A stretch of 16,612 nucleotides of DNA from an uncultured Veillonella sp. (GCA_934202215.1 CAKPXR010000030.1:1-16612); one strand, 5' to 3'. Shown: positions 7,787 through 14,929, counted from the stretch's first letter. Program-made: numbers and translations. The notes: generated by a model from the sequence alone, not told the origin.

Positions 7787-8212
7787 TTATTTCTTTAAAG
7801 CCTCTTTCAATGTATGCCATGCAAGAACTGCACATTTAACACGTGCTGGCATGTTAGAAATATTTTGTAATGCCATAGCATCTTCCAATTCTTCTAACTC
7901 ATTTTCATCGGTAATCTCTTTTTTGATCATACCTAAGAAAATTTCTACCAAACGAAGAGCTTCCTCAACGGATTTGCCCTTGATGATATCAATCATCATA
8001 GATGCAGATGCTTGGCTAATAGCACAGCCAGAGCCTGTATAAGCAGCATCTTTAATAATGCCATCTTCCACATTGAGTTGTAACGTTAGATCATCACCGC
8101 AACTTGGGTTATGGCCATGCTCAGAATTTGTAAAATGAGCTAATTCATGTTTATTACGCTTATCTTGGTTATGCTCCAAAATAAGTTCCGTATATAATTG
8201 ATCCATTTCCAT
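7787..8212 (-). CDS. sufU: SufU, zinc-dependent sulfur acceptor of the SUF system
   Basis: SufU takes persulfide sulfur from SufS and passes it to SufBCD. The 141-aa protein shows the three metal-ligand cysteines plus aspartate in expected contexts: C38 and D40 in NPSCGDDL, C63 in GSGCAIS and C127 in RVKCAVLAWHTL. The insertion around 85-115 that separates SufU from IscU is present (EALRLVEIFLGMIKKEI through ELEELEDAMAL). The start at 8212 has AGGAGA about 11 nt upstream; a second ATG two codons on is also possible. sufS ends 14 nt before it and the HAD gene follows by 1 nt. Confidence 0.95.
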   Translation of the reverse strand: MEMDQLYTELILEHNQDKRNKHELAHFTNSEHGHNPSCGDDLTLQLNVEDGIIKDAAYTGSGCAISQASASMMIDIIKGKSVEEALRLVEIFLGMIKKEITDENELEELEDAMALQNISNMPARVKCAVLAWHTLKEALKK

Positions 8213-8226
8213 TGATGGTAAATCTC

Positions 8227-9456
8227 CTAATCTTTAAAACCCATTACTGAACGAACTGTCTTCAATACTTCAAGGAAAGCATCTAAATCTTCCTTACGAG
8301 TATATAAGTACATACTTAAACGAGTAGATGCAGACACATTGTAAAATGCACCTAGTGGTTGTGCACAATGGTGACCAGAACGAACGCAAATACCTTTAGA
8401 ATCTAAAATCGTAGCTACGTCATGAGGATGTACATCATCTACAGTGAACGCGATTACACCATGTTTTTCTTTAGGATTTTGAGAGCCAATTACGTGAACG
8501 TGAGGCAATGCAACAATCTTAGGAAGAATATATGCTACAAGTTCCTCTTCATAGGCTTCAATAGCATCCATGCCAAAGGATTCTAAATAATCAATAGCAG
8601 CATGCAAGGAAACGGCACCATCAGCATTTGGAGTACCTGCTTCGAACTTGTATGGAAGCTCATTAAATGTAGCTGTTTGTTCTTTTACATACTCAATCAT
8701 GTCACCACCCAATAGGAATGGAGGCATAGCTTCTAATAGTTCACGTTTACCATAAAGTACACCAATACCTTGGGATGCACACATTTTATGGCCAGAGAAT
8801 ACGAAAAAATCGCAATCTAATGCTTGAACGTCGATTTTTTTATGAGGTGTAGATTGAGCACCATCTAGAACAACAATAGCGCCTACAGAGTGAGCCTTTT
8901 CAGTTAATTCTTTTACAGGAAATTCCATACCAAGCACGTTACTAACATGAGCAAAAGCAACGATTTTAGTATTTTCATCAATTTTATTGATTTCACCGTC
9001 TTTTAAATGGCCATGTTCATCAAGGTACATGTATTCTAAAGTTGCCCCAGTTTGTTCTGCCACATATTGCCATGTTACAAGATTTGCATGATGCTCAGCA
9101 ACAGTAATAACAATCTTGTCACCTTTTTTCACATTATGAAGACCATAGCTATGGGCAATCAAGTTCATGGATTCCGTACTATTACGTGTAAATACAACCT
9201 CTTCACGTTCGCGAGCATTGATAAATTCAACTACGCGATCTCGTGCATTTTCATAGTCTTCAGATGCTTCGATAGCCAAAATATGAGAACCACGATGTGG
9301 ATTACCATTACGTTGTGTCATATGTTCCACAACACGGTCAATTACGGACTGTGGAATTTGTGCAGTAGCACCGCTATCTAAATAGATAACGCGGTGCCCA
9401 TTATGCTCTTTATGTAATATAGGAAAGTCTTTGTATGCTTCTGCAATTGGTCTCAT
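8227..9456 (-). CDS. sufS: Cysteine desulfurase SufS
   Basis: PLP-dependent group II cysteine desulfurase: L-cysteine gives L-alanine and an enzyme persulfide, delivered to SufU. 409 aa, normal length. Seen: EHHAN at 121-125 (H122 or H123 stacks on PLP), DGAQS at 198-202, PLP lysine K224 in FSGHK, FEAGTPNADG at 271-280, and the catalytic cysteine C364 in RSGHHCAQP, within the short loop of the SufS class. After K224 the sequence is MCASQGIGVLYG where most homologues have a GPTGIG-like loop, so local PLP or dimer contacts may differ. The ATG is preceded by AGAGG; sufD ends 12 nt upstream. Confidence 0.96.
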   Translation of the reverse strand: MRPIAEAYKDFPILHKEHNGHRVIYLDSGATAQIPQSVIDRVVEHMTQRNGNPHRGSHILAIEASEDYENARDRVVEFINAREREEVVFTRNSTESMNLIAHSYGLHNVKKGDKIVITVAEHHANLVTWQYVAEQTGATLEYMYLDEHGHLKDGEINKIDENTKIVAFAHVSNVLGMEFPVKELTEKAHSVGAIVVLDGAQSTPHKKIDVQALDCDFFVFSGHKMCASQGIGVLYGKRELLEAMPPFLLGGDMIEYVKEQTATFNELPYKFEAGTPNADGAVSLHAAIDYLESFGMDAIEAYEEELVAYILPKIVALPHVHVIGSQNPKEKHGVIAFTVDDVHPHDVATILDSKGICVRSGHHCAQPLGAFYNVSASTRLSMYLYTRKEDLDAFLEVLKTVRSVMGFKD

Positions 9457-9468
9457 AAAAACGCCTCT

Positions 9469-10515
9469 TTAAATTTTATTACGTACAGCTGCTAATGCTG
9501 CTTCTTCAATCGTTTCATCACCAATGCGATCAATAATAGGTCGAATCATAGATTCAACAATGATATGTTTTGCTTCTACTTCACTAAAGCCACGGCTCAT
9601 GATGTAGAACAATTTATTATGATCAATTTGGCCTGCACTTGCTGCATGGTTACCAACTACATTATCTTCTTTACACAATAATAGTGGCAAAGAAATAGAT
9701 TTTACAGTAGGGTCTAACAACAAGCAAGTATCTTCTTCCGCGCCTTCAGCTGCAGTTGCACCATGAAGAAAATCAAGGGTACCACGGAAGGATTTTTTAG
9801 AATTACCGCTAAGAGCACCTAAGGTATGAATGTCACTGTAGGACTTTTTACCACCATGACTCATAACCATAGAAATATCAAATTTTTGCTCTTTATTACC
9901 AAGATAAGCAATATCATGAATCATACGAGATTCTTGACCTACTAAATCATGATAGTAATTCAAGATGTTTTCACTACCACCAATTTCAATATTGATGTAT
10001 TCTACATCTGCTTTATCTTCTAATTTAGTGTATCTATGCTCGATATGTTGTACATGTTCAGGTAAAAGATTTACCTTTTTCACTACAACTTTACCAGCTT
10101 CTTTAACATCGTATTCGTTTAAATAGCTAACATTTGTCAATGCATCGCCAGAACCAGTTACATAAAATTGTACTTCTAATTCAGCACCTTCACCAACGAT
10201 AAATTGGAAACGGTTTGCCACACGAGCATTAGCATCAATGCGGATACCTACAACTTCTTTCGCCTTAGCAGGTACATTGATAGCATAGCCTTCTGCTTTT
10301 TCCACTAATAGTTGAACAGCTTCTTTATTAGCACCTTCATAATTACCATCTAGCAATGCTGCACCAGCAGATAATGGTGAAAGTATATTTTGATTCGCTT
10401 CTACAGCGATGGATTGTACCGCTGCATCTTCTCCAGCTAGAGAGCTTACAGTATGATTAACGCGTAACCATCTGAATGTCGGTCTAGGGAGTTCATTAAA
10501 TAATAATTCGCTCAT
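9469..10515 (-). CDS. sufD: SufD, Fe-S assembly scaffold subunit
   Basis: Beta-helix partner of SufB in the SufBC2D scaffold on which Fe-S clusters form. 348 aa, shorter than Escherichia coli SufD at the N-terminus. The conserved core near the C-terminus is clear: DPTVKSISLPLLLCKEDNVVGNHAAS is split here as VKSISLPLLL at 271-280 and GNHAASAGQID at 288-298, with H290 matching the functionally important SufD histidine. SMVMSHGGKKSYSD at 215-228 and the FRGTLDF strand at 243-249 are also family-typical. The start has AAGGAGG placed 4 nt upstream, and that SD overlaps the sufB TAA, so expression of the two scaffold subunits is linked. Confidence 0.94.
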   Translation of the reverse strand: MSELLFNELPRPTFRWLRVNHTVSSLAGEDAAVQSIAVEANQNILSPLSAGAALLDGNYEGANKEAVQLLVEKAEGYAINVPAKAKEVVGIRIDANARVANRFQFIVGEGAELEVQFYVTGSGDALTNVSYLNEYDVKEAGKVVVKKVNLLPEHVQHIEHRYTKLEDKADVEYINIEIGGSENILNYYHDLVGQESRMIHDIAYLGNKEQKFDISMVMSHGGKKSYSDIHTLGALSGNSKKSFRGTLDFLHGATAAEGAEEDTCLLLDPTVKSISLPLLLCKEDNVVGNHAASAGQIDHNKLFYIMSRGFSEVEAKHIIVESMIRPIIDRIGDETIEEAALAAVRNKI

Positions 10516-10524
10516 AATTCCTCC

Positions 10525-11934
10525 TTAACCGATAGAACCTTCTAATTCAAGATTGATTAGATTGTTCATTTCTACTGCATATTCTAGTGGCAATTCTTTA
10601 GAAATTGGCTCTACGAAACCACGAACAAGCATAGCACGAGCTTCTTCTTCGCTAATACCACGAGTCATAAGGTAAAAAATTGCTTCATCGGAAATACGAC
10701 CAATTTTCGCTTCATGACCTAAATCCACATTATCGTTTTCTACGATAATTGCTGGGATTGTATCAGATTGAGACTCAGCATCAAGCATCAAGGATTCACA
10801 AGAAACGGTTGCTTTGGAATGTTCAGCTTTAGGACCAATTTTCAAAAGTCCACGGTAAATGGCAGCGCCACCGGATTTAGAGATGGATTTAGAGTTTACA
10901 TTACTTGTTGTATATGGTGCATTATGTACCACTTTACAGCCTGTATCAAGGAATTGGCCTTCACCAGCGAATGTTACACCTGTAAATTCAGCATGTGCAC
11001 CTTCACCGTTAAGAATACTCATTGGATACAAGCAAGAAACTCGGGAACCAAAGGAACCAGATACCCACTCGATTGTACCATTCTTACCTACTACACAACG
11101 TTTTGTGTTAAGGTTGTACATATTTTTGGACCAGTTTTCAATTGTAGAGTAACGCAATGTAGCATTGTCTTTAACGAACAATTCAACAGCGCCGGCATGA
11201 AGGTTAGATACATCATACTTAGGAGCAGAGCAACCTTCGATAAAGTGCAATTTAGCACCTTCTTCTACAATGATCATAGTATGTTCAAACTGACCAGCAC
11301 CTGGTGCATTCAAGCGGAAGTATGATTGCAATGGAATCTCTACTTGTACGCCTGCTGGAACGTATACGAAGGAACCACCAGACCAAACTGCACCATGAAG
11401 AGCAGCCCATTTATGGTCTGTAGGTGGAATCAATGTCATCCAGTATTTTTTTACGATTTCTTCATGCTCATGTAATGCTGTTTCAATATCAGTATAGATA
11501 ACACCTTGTTTAACAAGATCTTCTTGAATACTGTGGTAAACAACCTCAGAGTCATATTGCGCACCAACACCAGCAAGAGATGTTTTTTCCGCTTCTGGAA
11601 TACCTAAGCGGTCAAATGTGCTTTTAATTTCTTCTGGAACTTCGTCCCAGTTTTCTTTCATATCTACCTTAGGCTTAACATAGGTATGAATATTTGCCAT
11701 ATCTAAGCCAGAAATATCAGGAATCCAATTTGGAATCCCCATGCGATTGTAGATTTCTAAAGATTTCAAACGGAAATCAAGCATCCATTCAGGTTCATTT
11801 TTATTAGACCAAATTTCACGGATAATATCTTCTGTTAAACCAGCATCAGAAATATAAGAATATTCAAAGTCATTCTTAATATCGTAGACACCACGGTCCA
11901 TATCCGCGACTTGGGTTTTCTTTCTTTCTTCCAT
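10525..11934 (-). CDS. sufB: SufB, Fe-S assembly scaffold subunit
   Basis: Main scaffold protein of SufBC2D, which receives sulfur and builds the nascent cluster. 469 aa, standard length. The N-terminal helical region (1-160) is followed by the beta-helix; hallmark stretches are VPAGVQVEIPLQSYFRLN at 192-209, FIEGCSAP at 231-238, TTSNVNSKSISKSGGAAIYRG at 342-361 (written here as the SufB signature) and VSCESLMLD at 377-385. C379 corresponds to the acceptor cysteine region of E. coli SufB (C405), an assignment from motif context. The ATG follows GGAGG with only 4 nt between; the SD merges with the sufC stop (TAGGAGG). Confidence 0.97.
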   Translation of the reverse strand: MEERKKTQVADMDRGVYDIKNDFEYSYISDAGLTEDIIREIWSNKNEPEWMLDFRLKSLEIYNRMGIPNWIPDISGLDMANIHTYVKPKVDMKENWDEVPEEIKSTFDRLGIPEAEKTSLAGVGAQYDSEVVYHSIQEDLVKQGVIYTDIETALHEHEEIVKKYWMTLIPPTDHKWAALHGAVWSGGSFVYVPAGVQVEIPLQSYFRLNAPGAGQFEHTMIIVEEGAKLHFIEGCSAPKYDVSNLHAGAVELFVKDNATLRYSTIENWSKNMYNLNTKRCVVGKNGTIEWVSGSFGSRVSCLYPMSILNGEGAHAEFTGVTFAGEGQFLDTGCKVVHNAPYTTSNVNSKSISKSGGAAIYRGLLKIGPKAEHSKATVSCESLMLDAESQSDTIPAIIVENDNVDLGHEAKIGRISDEAIFYLMTRGISEEEARAMLVRGFVEPISKELPLEYAVEMNNLINLELEGSIG

Positions 11935-11942
11935 TGTGCCTC

Positions 11943-12686
11943 CTATGCTAATGCTTTGTATGCGTCGTAACCTTTTTCTTCGATTTCACGTACAAGAGAA
12001 GCATCACCAGTTTTAACGATCTTACCATTGATCAATACATGAACAAAATCAGGTTTTAATTTTTGCAAGATTTGGTTGTGGTGAGTGATAATCAATACCG
12101 CATTGTCTTCGTTGTGGAAACGTTGTACGCCTTCGGATACGATACGAACTGCGTCTACGTCAAGACCGGAGTCAGTTTCATCAAGAATAGCCAATTTAGG
12201 ATTCAAAATAGACATTTGAAGAATTTCATTTTTCTTGCGTTCACCACCAGAAAAACCTTCATTTACATAACGTTGTGCATAGGACAAATCAAAGGATAAT
12301 TCATCCATTTTTTCTTTCAATTCTTTTTTGAAGGATAAGGCACGTACATTTTCACCAGTAATTGTAGATTTCGCTGTACGAATGAAGTTTTCTACAGTGA
12401 TACCAGGAATAGAAATTGGGTTTTGGAAGGACATGAAAATACCAGCTTTTGCACGATCGTTTACTGCATCTTCTGTAATATCTTTACCATCAAAAATAAT
12501 GGAGCCGCTGTCTACAGTATATGTAGAGTTACCCATGATAGCATTAGCAAGTGTAGACTTACCTGCACCATTTGTGCCCATTACAACGTGAATTTCACCT
12601 TTATTAATTGTTAAGTTGATACCTTTCAAGATTTGTTTATCTTCAACGGATACCTTTAAATCTTTTATCTGAAGTAATTCAGCCAA
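11943..12686 (-). CDS. sufC: SufC, ABC-type ATPase of the SUF complex
   Basis: Cytosolic ABC ATPase that drives conformational change in SufB-SufD. Counting from the TTG, the protein has 247 aa with Walker A GTNGAGKST at 37-45, Q-loop Q88, signature FSGGE at 145-149, Walker B LAILDE at 165-170 continuing into the SufC-typical DETDSGLD, and H-loop H202. A GTG at 12695 is in frame but overlaps the SD itself (AAGGAG, 12700-12695), so it cannot be the start; TTG at 12686 sits 8 nt from that SD and gives MAELLQIKDL. It is the first gene of the SUF operon, downstream of a leader with an intrinsic terminator. Confidence 0.95.
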   Translation of the reverse strand: MAELLQIKDLKVSVEDKQILKGINLTINKGEIHVVMGTNGAGKSTLANAIMGNSTYTVDSGSIIFDGKDITEDAVNDRAKAGIFMSFQNPISIPGITVENFIRTAKSTITGENVRALSFKKELKEKMDELSFDLSYAQRYVNEGFSGGERKKNEILQMSILNPKLAILDETDSGLDVDAVRIVSEGVQRFHNEDNAVLIITHHNQILQKLKPDFVHVLINGKIVKTGDASLVREIEEKGYDAYKALA

Positions 12687-12708
12687 AATGTTCACTCCTT
12701 TTTATTAT

Positions 12709-12731
12709 GTATCCTCAATATCGAGGCATAC
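12709..12731. promoter_or_regulatory. Dyad just upstream of sufC RBS
   Basis: GTAT-CCTC (12709-12716) pairs with GAGG-C-ATAC (12723-12731), arms of 8 bp with one bulged base around a 6-nt centre. It lies 9 nt from the sufC SD. It could be a small 5' UTR hairpin affecting translation or mRNA stability, or an operator overlapping a weak secondary promoter (TTGTAT, 18 nt, CATAAT on the minus strand). Confidence 0.35.
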
Positions 12732-12767
12732 AATCGTTATATGTAAAACGTATATACTGACACATAT

Positions 12768-12800
12768 AAAAAGGCGGTACGCACTAACGTGAATACCGCC
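12768..12800 (-). terminator. Intrinsic terminator within the suf leader (candidate attenuator)
   Basis: On the minus strand GGCGGTA (12800-12794) pairs with TACCGCC (12779-12773); an inner CAC/GTG pair closes a GTTA loop. TTTTT follows directly. It lies about 40 nt after the predicted transcription start and 80 nt before sufC, so it would stop suf transcripts unless disrupted. It could also serve as a distant terminator for the lysA-type gene, which otherwise has only a weak AT-rich hairpin. Confidence 0.8.
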
Positions 12801-12846
12801 GTAATTCTCGCCAACTTAGCAAGTATGTGCATAACAATCTACAATT

Positions 12847-12875
12847 ATTATACATTCTTATCTAAATGATAGCAA
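12847..12875 (-). promoter_or_regulatory. suf operon promoter
   Basis: On the minus strand TTGCTA (12875-12870), exactly 17 nt, then a perfect TATAAT (12852-12847). Predicted start near 12840, giving a 5' leader of about 150 nt to the sufC TTG. Confidence 0.75.
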
Positions 12876-12878
12876 GAT

Positions 12879-12902
12879 ATTCCTACTAAAATATACAGGA
12901 AT
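12879..12902. promoter_or_regulatory. Inverted repeat ATTCCT-N12-AGGAAT abutting suf -35
   Basis: Perfect 6-bp arms at 12879-12884 and 12897-12902, ending 3 nt upstream of the -35 box. The CC-spacer-GG design is reminiscent of Rrf2/IscR-type sites, but the spacing (14 nt between CC and GG) does not equal the E. coli IscR type 2 consensus. It is a candidate site for a regulator of Fe-S assembly, by position only. Confidence 0.35.
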
Positions 12903-12982
12903 TAAAAGAATATCATATATTACATATATTGATAGGCTTTTAATAATATTCATTCTCATCCTATTCGATTCTCAATATTAAA

Positions 12983-14239
12983 TTATAGGTTGGAGAAATC
13001 GAGAGTGCCAAACAAATCATCATATGTTTCAGCACGACGAATTTGTGTAACAGAGCCATCTTTATGTAATAACAACTCAGCAGAACGCAATTTACCATTA
13101 TAGTTAAAGCCCATGGAATGACCATGTGCACCAGCATCATGAATGATGATACGATCACCAATATCAATTTTTGGCAATTCACGTTGGATAGCGAACTTAT
13201 CGTTATTTTCACATAAGGAACCTGTTACATCATATACATGGTCCTTAGGCGCATTTTCTTTACCCATTACAGTAATATGGTGATAAGAACCATATAATGC
13301 TGGACGCATAAGATTTGCCATGCAAGAATCAAGACCAATGTAATGACGATAAATATCTTTTTTGTGAATTGCTGTAGAAACTAGGAAACCAAATGGACCT
13401 GTAACCATACGACCACATTCATAAGCTAATGCTACATCACCAAGACCATTAGCTACGAGAATTCTATTGTAAGCCTCTTCTACACCCTTGCTAAGCGCTT
13501 TGAAATCTACAGGTGTTTGTTCTGGCTTGTAAGCAACACCTACGCCACCACCAAGATCGATAAACTCAACATTGATACCAAGCTCATTTTTAATATCTAC
13601 TGCAAGATTGAAGCAAAGCTCTGCAGTACCAACTAAGCCATCGATATCAAGTTCATTAGAAACAACCATTGTATGGATACCAAAGTGTTTTACACCTTTT
13701 GCTTGTAGTTGTTTATAAGCTTCAAAAATTTGTTCACGAGTCATACCGTATTTAGCTTCTTCAGGAAGGCCAATAATAGTATTGCCACCCTCTTTTAAGG
13801 AGCCTGGGTTATAACGAACGCAGAACGTATCAGGCAAAGAACCATGATTTTTTTCTAAATATTCAATATGAGTAATATCATCTAGGTTGATAATAGCACC
13901 CATTTCTAGTGCTTTTTTATATTCCACATATGGTGTGTCATTAGATGTGAACATAATATCATGACCTGTAATGCCCACTTTTTCGCATAGCATCAACTCT
14001 GCCAAGGAAGAGCAGTCTGCACCTACGCCAAGTTTTTGTAACACACGCATAATATATGGATTTGGAGTCGCTTTTACAGCAAAATATTGTTTAAACCCTT
14101 TATTCCAAGAAAATGCATCGATGAAAGATTTCATATTTTCAATGATACCTTCTTCATCGTAAATATGAAATGGTGTTGGATATTGGGCAATAATATTTTC
14201 TAATTGTTCAGCTGTAAACGGAACTGTTTTTGTATTCAT
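12983..14239 (-). CDS. lysA: LysA-type PLP (fold III) decarboxylase, probable diaminopimelate decarboxylase
   Basis: Alanine-racemase-fold PLP decarboxylase; the closest family I recognise makes L-lysine from meso-diaminopimelate. 418 aa from the chosen ATG. Seen: PLP lysine K56 in YFAVKATPNP, H189 in FGIHT, glycine-rich phosphate loop GGGVGV at 230-235, ECGR at 274-277 where EPGR is usual, and the active-site CE pair C343-E344 in SLCENNDKF. The HIGS motif common in LysA is replaced by HTMVVS (189-194). The overall pattern fits a divergent LysA clade known in Clostridia-like genomes. Veillonella-type cell walls carry cadaverine, so a lysine or other amino-acid decarboxylase role is an alternative. 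GAGGT stands 5 nt before ATG 14239; an upstream in-frame TTG at 14257 lies inside a terminator tail and is rejected. Confidence 0.8.
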   Translation of the reverse strand: MNTKTVPFTAEQLENIIAQYPTPFHIYDEEGIIENMKSFIDAFSWNKGFKQYFAVKATPNPYIMRVLQKLGVGADCSSLAELMLCEKVGITGHDIMFTSNDTPYVEYKKALEMGAIINLDDITHIEYLEKNHGSLPDTFCVRYNPGSLKEGGNTIIGLPEEAKYGMTREQIFEAYKQLQAKGVKHFGIHTMVVSNELDIDGLVGTAELCFNLAVDIKNELGINVEFIDLGGGVGVAYKPEQTPVDFKALSKGVEEAYNRILVANGLGDVALAYECGRMVTGPFGFLVSTAIHKKDIYRHYIGLDSCMANLMRPALYGSYHHITVMGKENAPKDHVYDVTGSLCENNDKFAIQRELPKIDIGDRIIIHDAGAHGHSMGFNYNGKLRSAELLLHKDGSVTQIRRAETYDDLFGTLDFSNL

Positions 14240-14255
14240 AATAACCTCGCTACAC

Positions 14256-14284
14256 AAATAAAAGACTCATCAATCGACGAGTCT
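14256..14284 (-). terminator. Terminator after doxX, just ahead of the lysA-type gene
   Basis: AGACTC (14263-14268) pairs with GAGTCT (14279-14284), extended inward by a wobble and two further pairs. On the minus strand the T-rich TTTATTTG follows. It begins 13 nt past the doxX stop and ends about 17-23 nt before the next ATG, so the decarboxylase gene is read either by partial read-through or from a promoter within doxX that I cannot identify. Confidence 0.7.
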
Positions 14285-14297
14285 ATTATCCTAATTA

Positions 14298-14714
14298 TTA
14301 TTTAAATAAAGCTTTATCTAGGCTATAGCGACCTGCACCAGCAAAGAACAACATAAGAGCACCAAATCCCATTTGAGATGGATAGTCCCAACTAAAGAAA
14401 CTGCCACTAAGATTTAATATCGTTGCTATTGCTAGTGTACCTATAAGTAGCAAAGATCCAATTCTTGTAAATAGACCAAGCACTATAAGTACGCCACCTA
14501 TCATTTCTGCATATGCTGCCATAGTACCTAATATTTCATAACCACCAGGTACACCTAATGGTGCCAACATAGCTCCAACTTTATAAAGGCCTTCAGCACC
14601 GCTCAAATACTTTAGATATCCATGATAAAACATGGAAATACCAAGTGCCAAACGATAAACTAAGAGGCCGAAATTAACATAATTAGGTTTACTTTTAAAA
14701 ATAAAGCTCAACAT
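14298..14714 (-). CDS. DoxX-family integral membrane protein
   Basis: Small membrane protein of the DoxX family (138 aa), with four predicted transmembrane helices at about 14-34, 58-80, 84-104 and 113-129. The first helix carries the family-typical RLALGISMFYHGYLK pattern, and E71/E60 plus MIGGVLIVLGLFTRIG mark the second and third. Members occur in thiosulfate:quinone oxidoreductase, in quinone or thiol stress operons (MhqP, CatD) and in redox complexes; the exact reaction here is unknown. No partner oxidoreductase lies beside it. GAAGGA lies 7 nt before the ATG. It has a perfect consensus promoter with a dyad in its spacer, suggesting high but repressible expression. Confidence 0.88.
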   Translation of the reverse strand: MLSFIFKSKPNYVNFGLLVYRLALGISMFYHGYLKYLSGAEGLYKVGAMLAPLGVPGGYEILGTMAAYAEMIGGVLIVLGLFTRIGSLLLIGTLAIATILNLSGSFFSWDYPSQMGFGALMLFFAGAGRYSLDKALFK

Positions 14715-14763
14715 AGTAATCCTTCTTTCAGGTTAAACAACATCGAAATAATTCGATAACCAT

Positions 14764-14792
14764 ATTATAAAGGTCAGTAACTACTGTGTCAA
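14764..14792 (-). promoter_or_regulatory. doxX promoter, perfect consensus
   Basis: On the minus strand TTGACA (14792-14787), 17 nt, TATAAT (14769-14764). The spacer contains CAGTA-AC-TACTG (14775-14786, plus strand), an inverted repeat with 5-bp arms that a repressor dimer could occupy between the two promoter elements. Confidence 0.9.
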
Positions 14793-14810
14793 ACTAGACT
14801 CAATATTAAA

Positions 14811-14842
14811 TTCTATAGAATTATAACATATGTTGTATACAA
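14811..14842. repeat. Cluster of three 10-bp palindromes upstream of doxX promoter
   Basis: TTCTATAGAA (14811-14820), AACATATGTT (14825-14834) and TTGTATACAA (14833-14842) are each perfectly self-complementary and fall in 32 bp, starting 19 bp upstream of the -35. TTGTATACAA equals the core of GntR-type operators. Regulatory meaning is inferred. Confidence 0.55.
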
Positions 14843-14872
14843 AATCAATTTTATCGATTTGATAATCCACAT

Positions 14873-14929
14873 ACAAAAATAATCCTAATGAAAAAGTGAA
14901 CATCTAGTTCCTAATTCATTAGGATTATT
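14873..14929 (-). terminator. groEL (groESL) terminator
   Basis: Fifteen-bp perfect arms (14878-14892 and 14915-14929) around a 22-nt loop that holds a second small stem, GAAC/GTTC (14898-14901 and 14907-14910). On the minus strand the T-run ATTTTTG follows. The 5' arm also contains CCTAATGAATTAGG-type self-complementarity (14910-14923), so an alternative short hairpin is possible. Confidence 0.85.

Noticed and set aside
10768..11325. 185-codon open frame on the plus strand, antisense to sufB
   Set aside because: It lies wholly inside sufB, has no SD or promoter, and its Cys/Phe/Thr-rich translation looks like antisense of a real gene. Similar antisense frames in clpC, mcsB, sufC and groEL were left out for the same reason.
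12737..12832. 31-codon frame in the suf leader beginning MHILAKLARI, running through the attenuator hairpin
   Set aside because: It would fit a leader-peptide attenuator, but there is no SD before the ATG and no run of regulatory codons such as Cys. Conservation data would be needed to revive it.
12899..12935. AT-rich inverted repeat after the lysA-type gene (TATCA..TGATA, then TTCTTTT on the minus strand)
   Set aside because: It contains only A-T pairs apart from two, has a bulge, and would be an unstable hairpin; too weak to list as a terminator.
12961..13212. 83-codon minus-strand frame overlapping the end of the lysA-type gene
   Set aside because: It is out of frame with a well-supported gene, has no SD and no recognisable domain.
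14240..14257. TTG start at 14257 extending the lysA-type protein by six residues
   Set aside because: It lies in the terminator tail with no SD, while ATG 14239 has GAGGT at good spacing.
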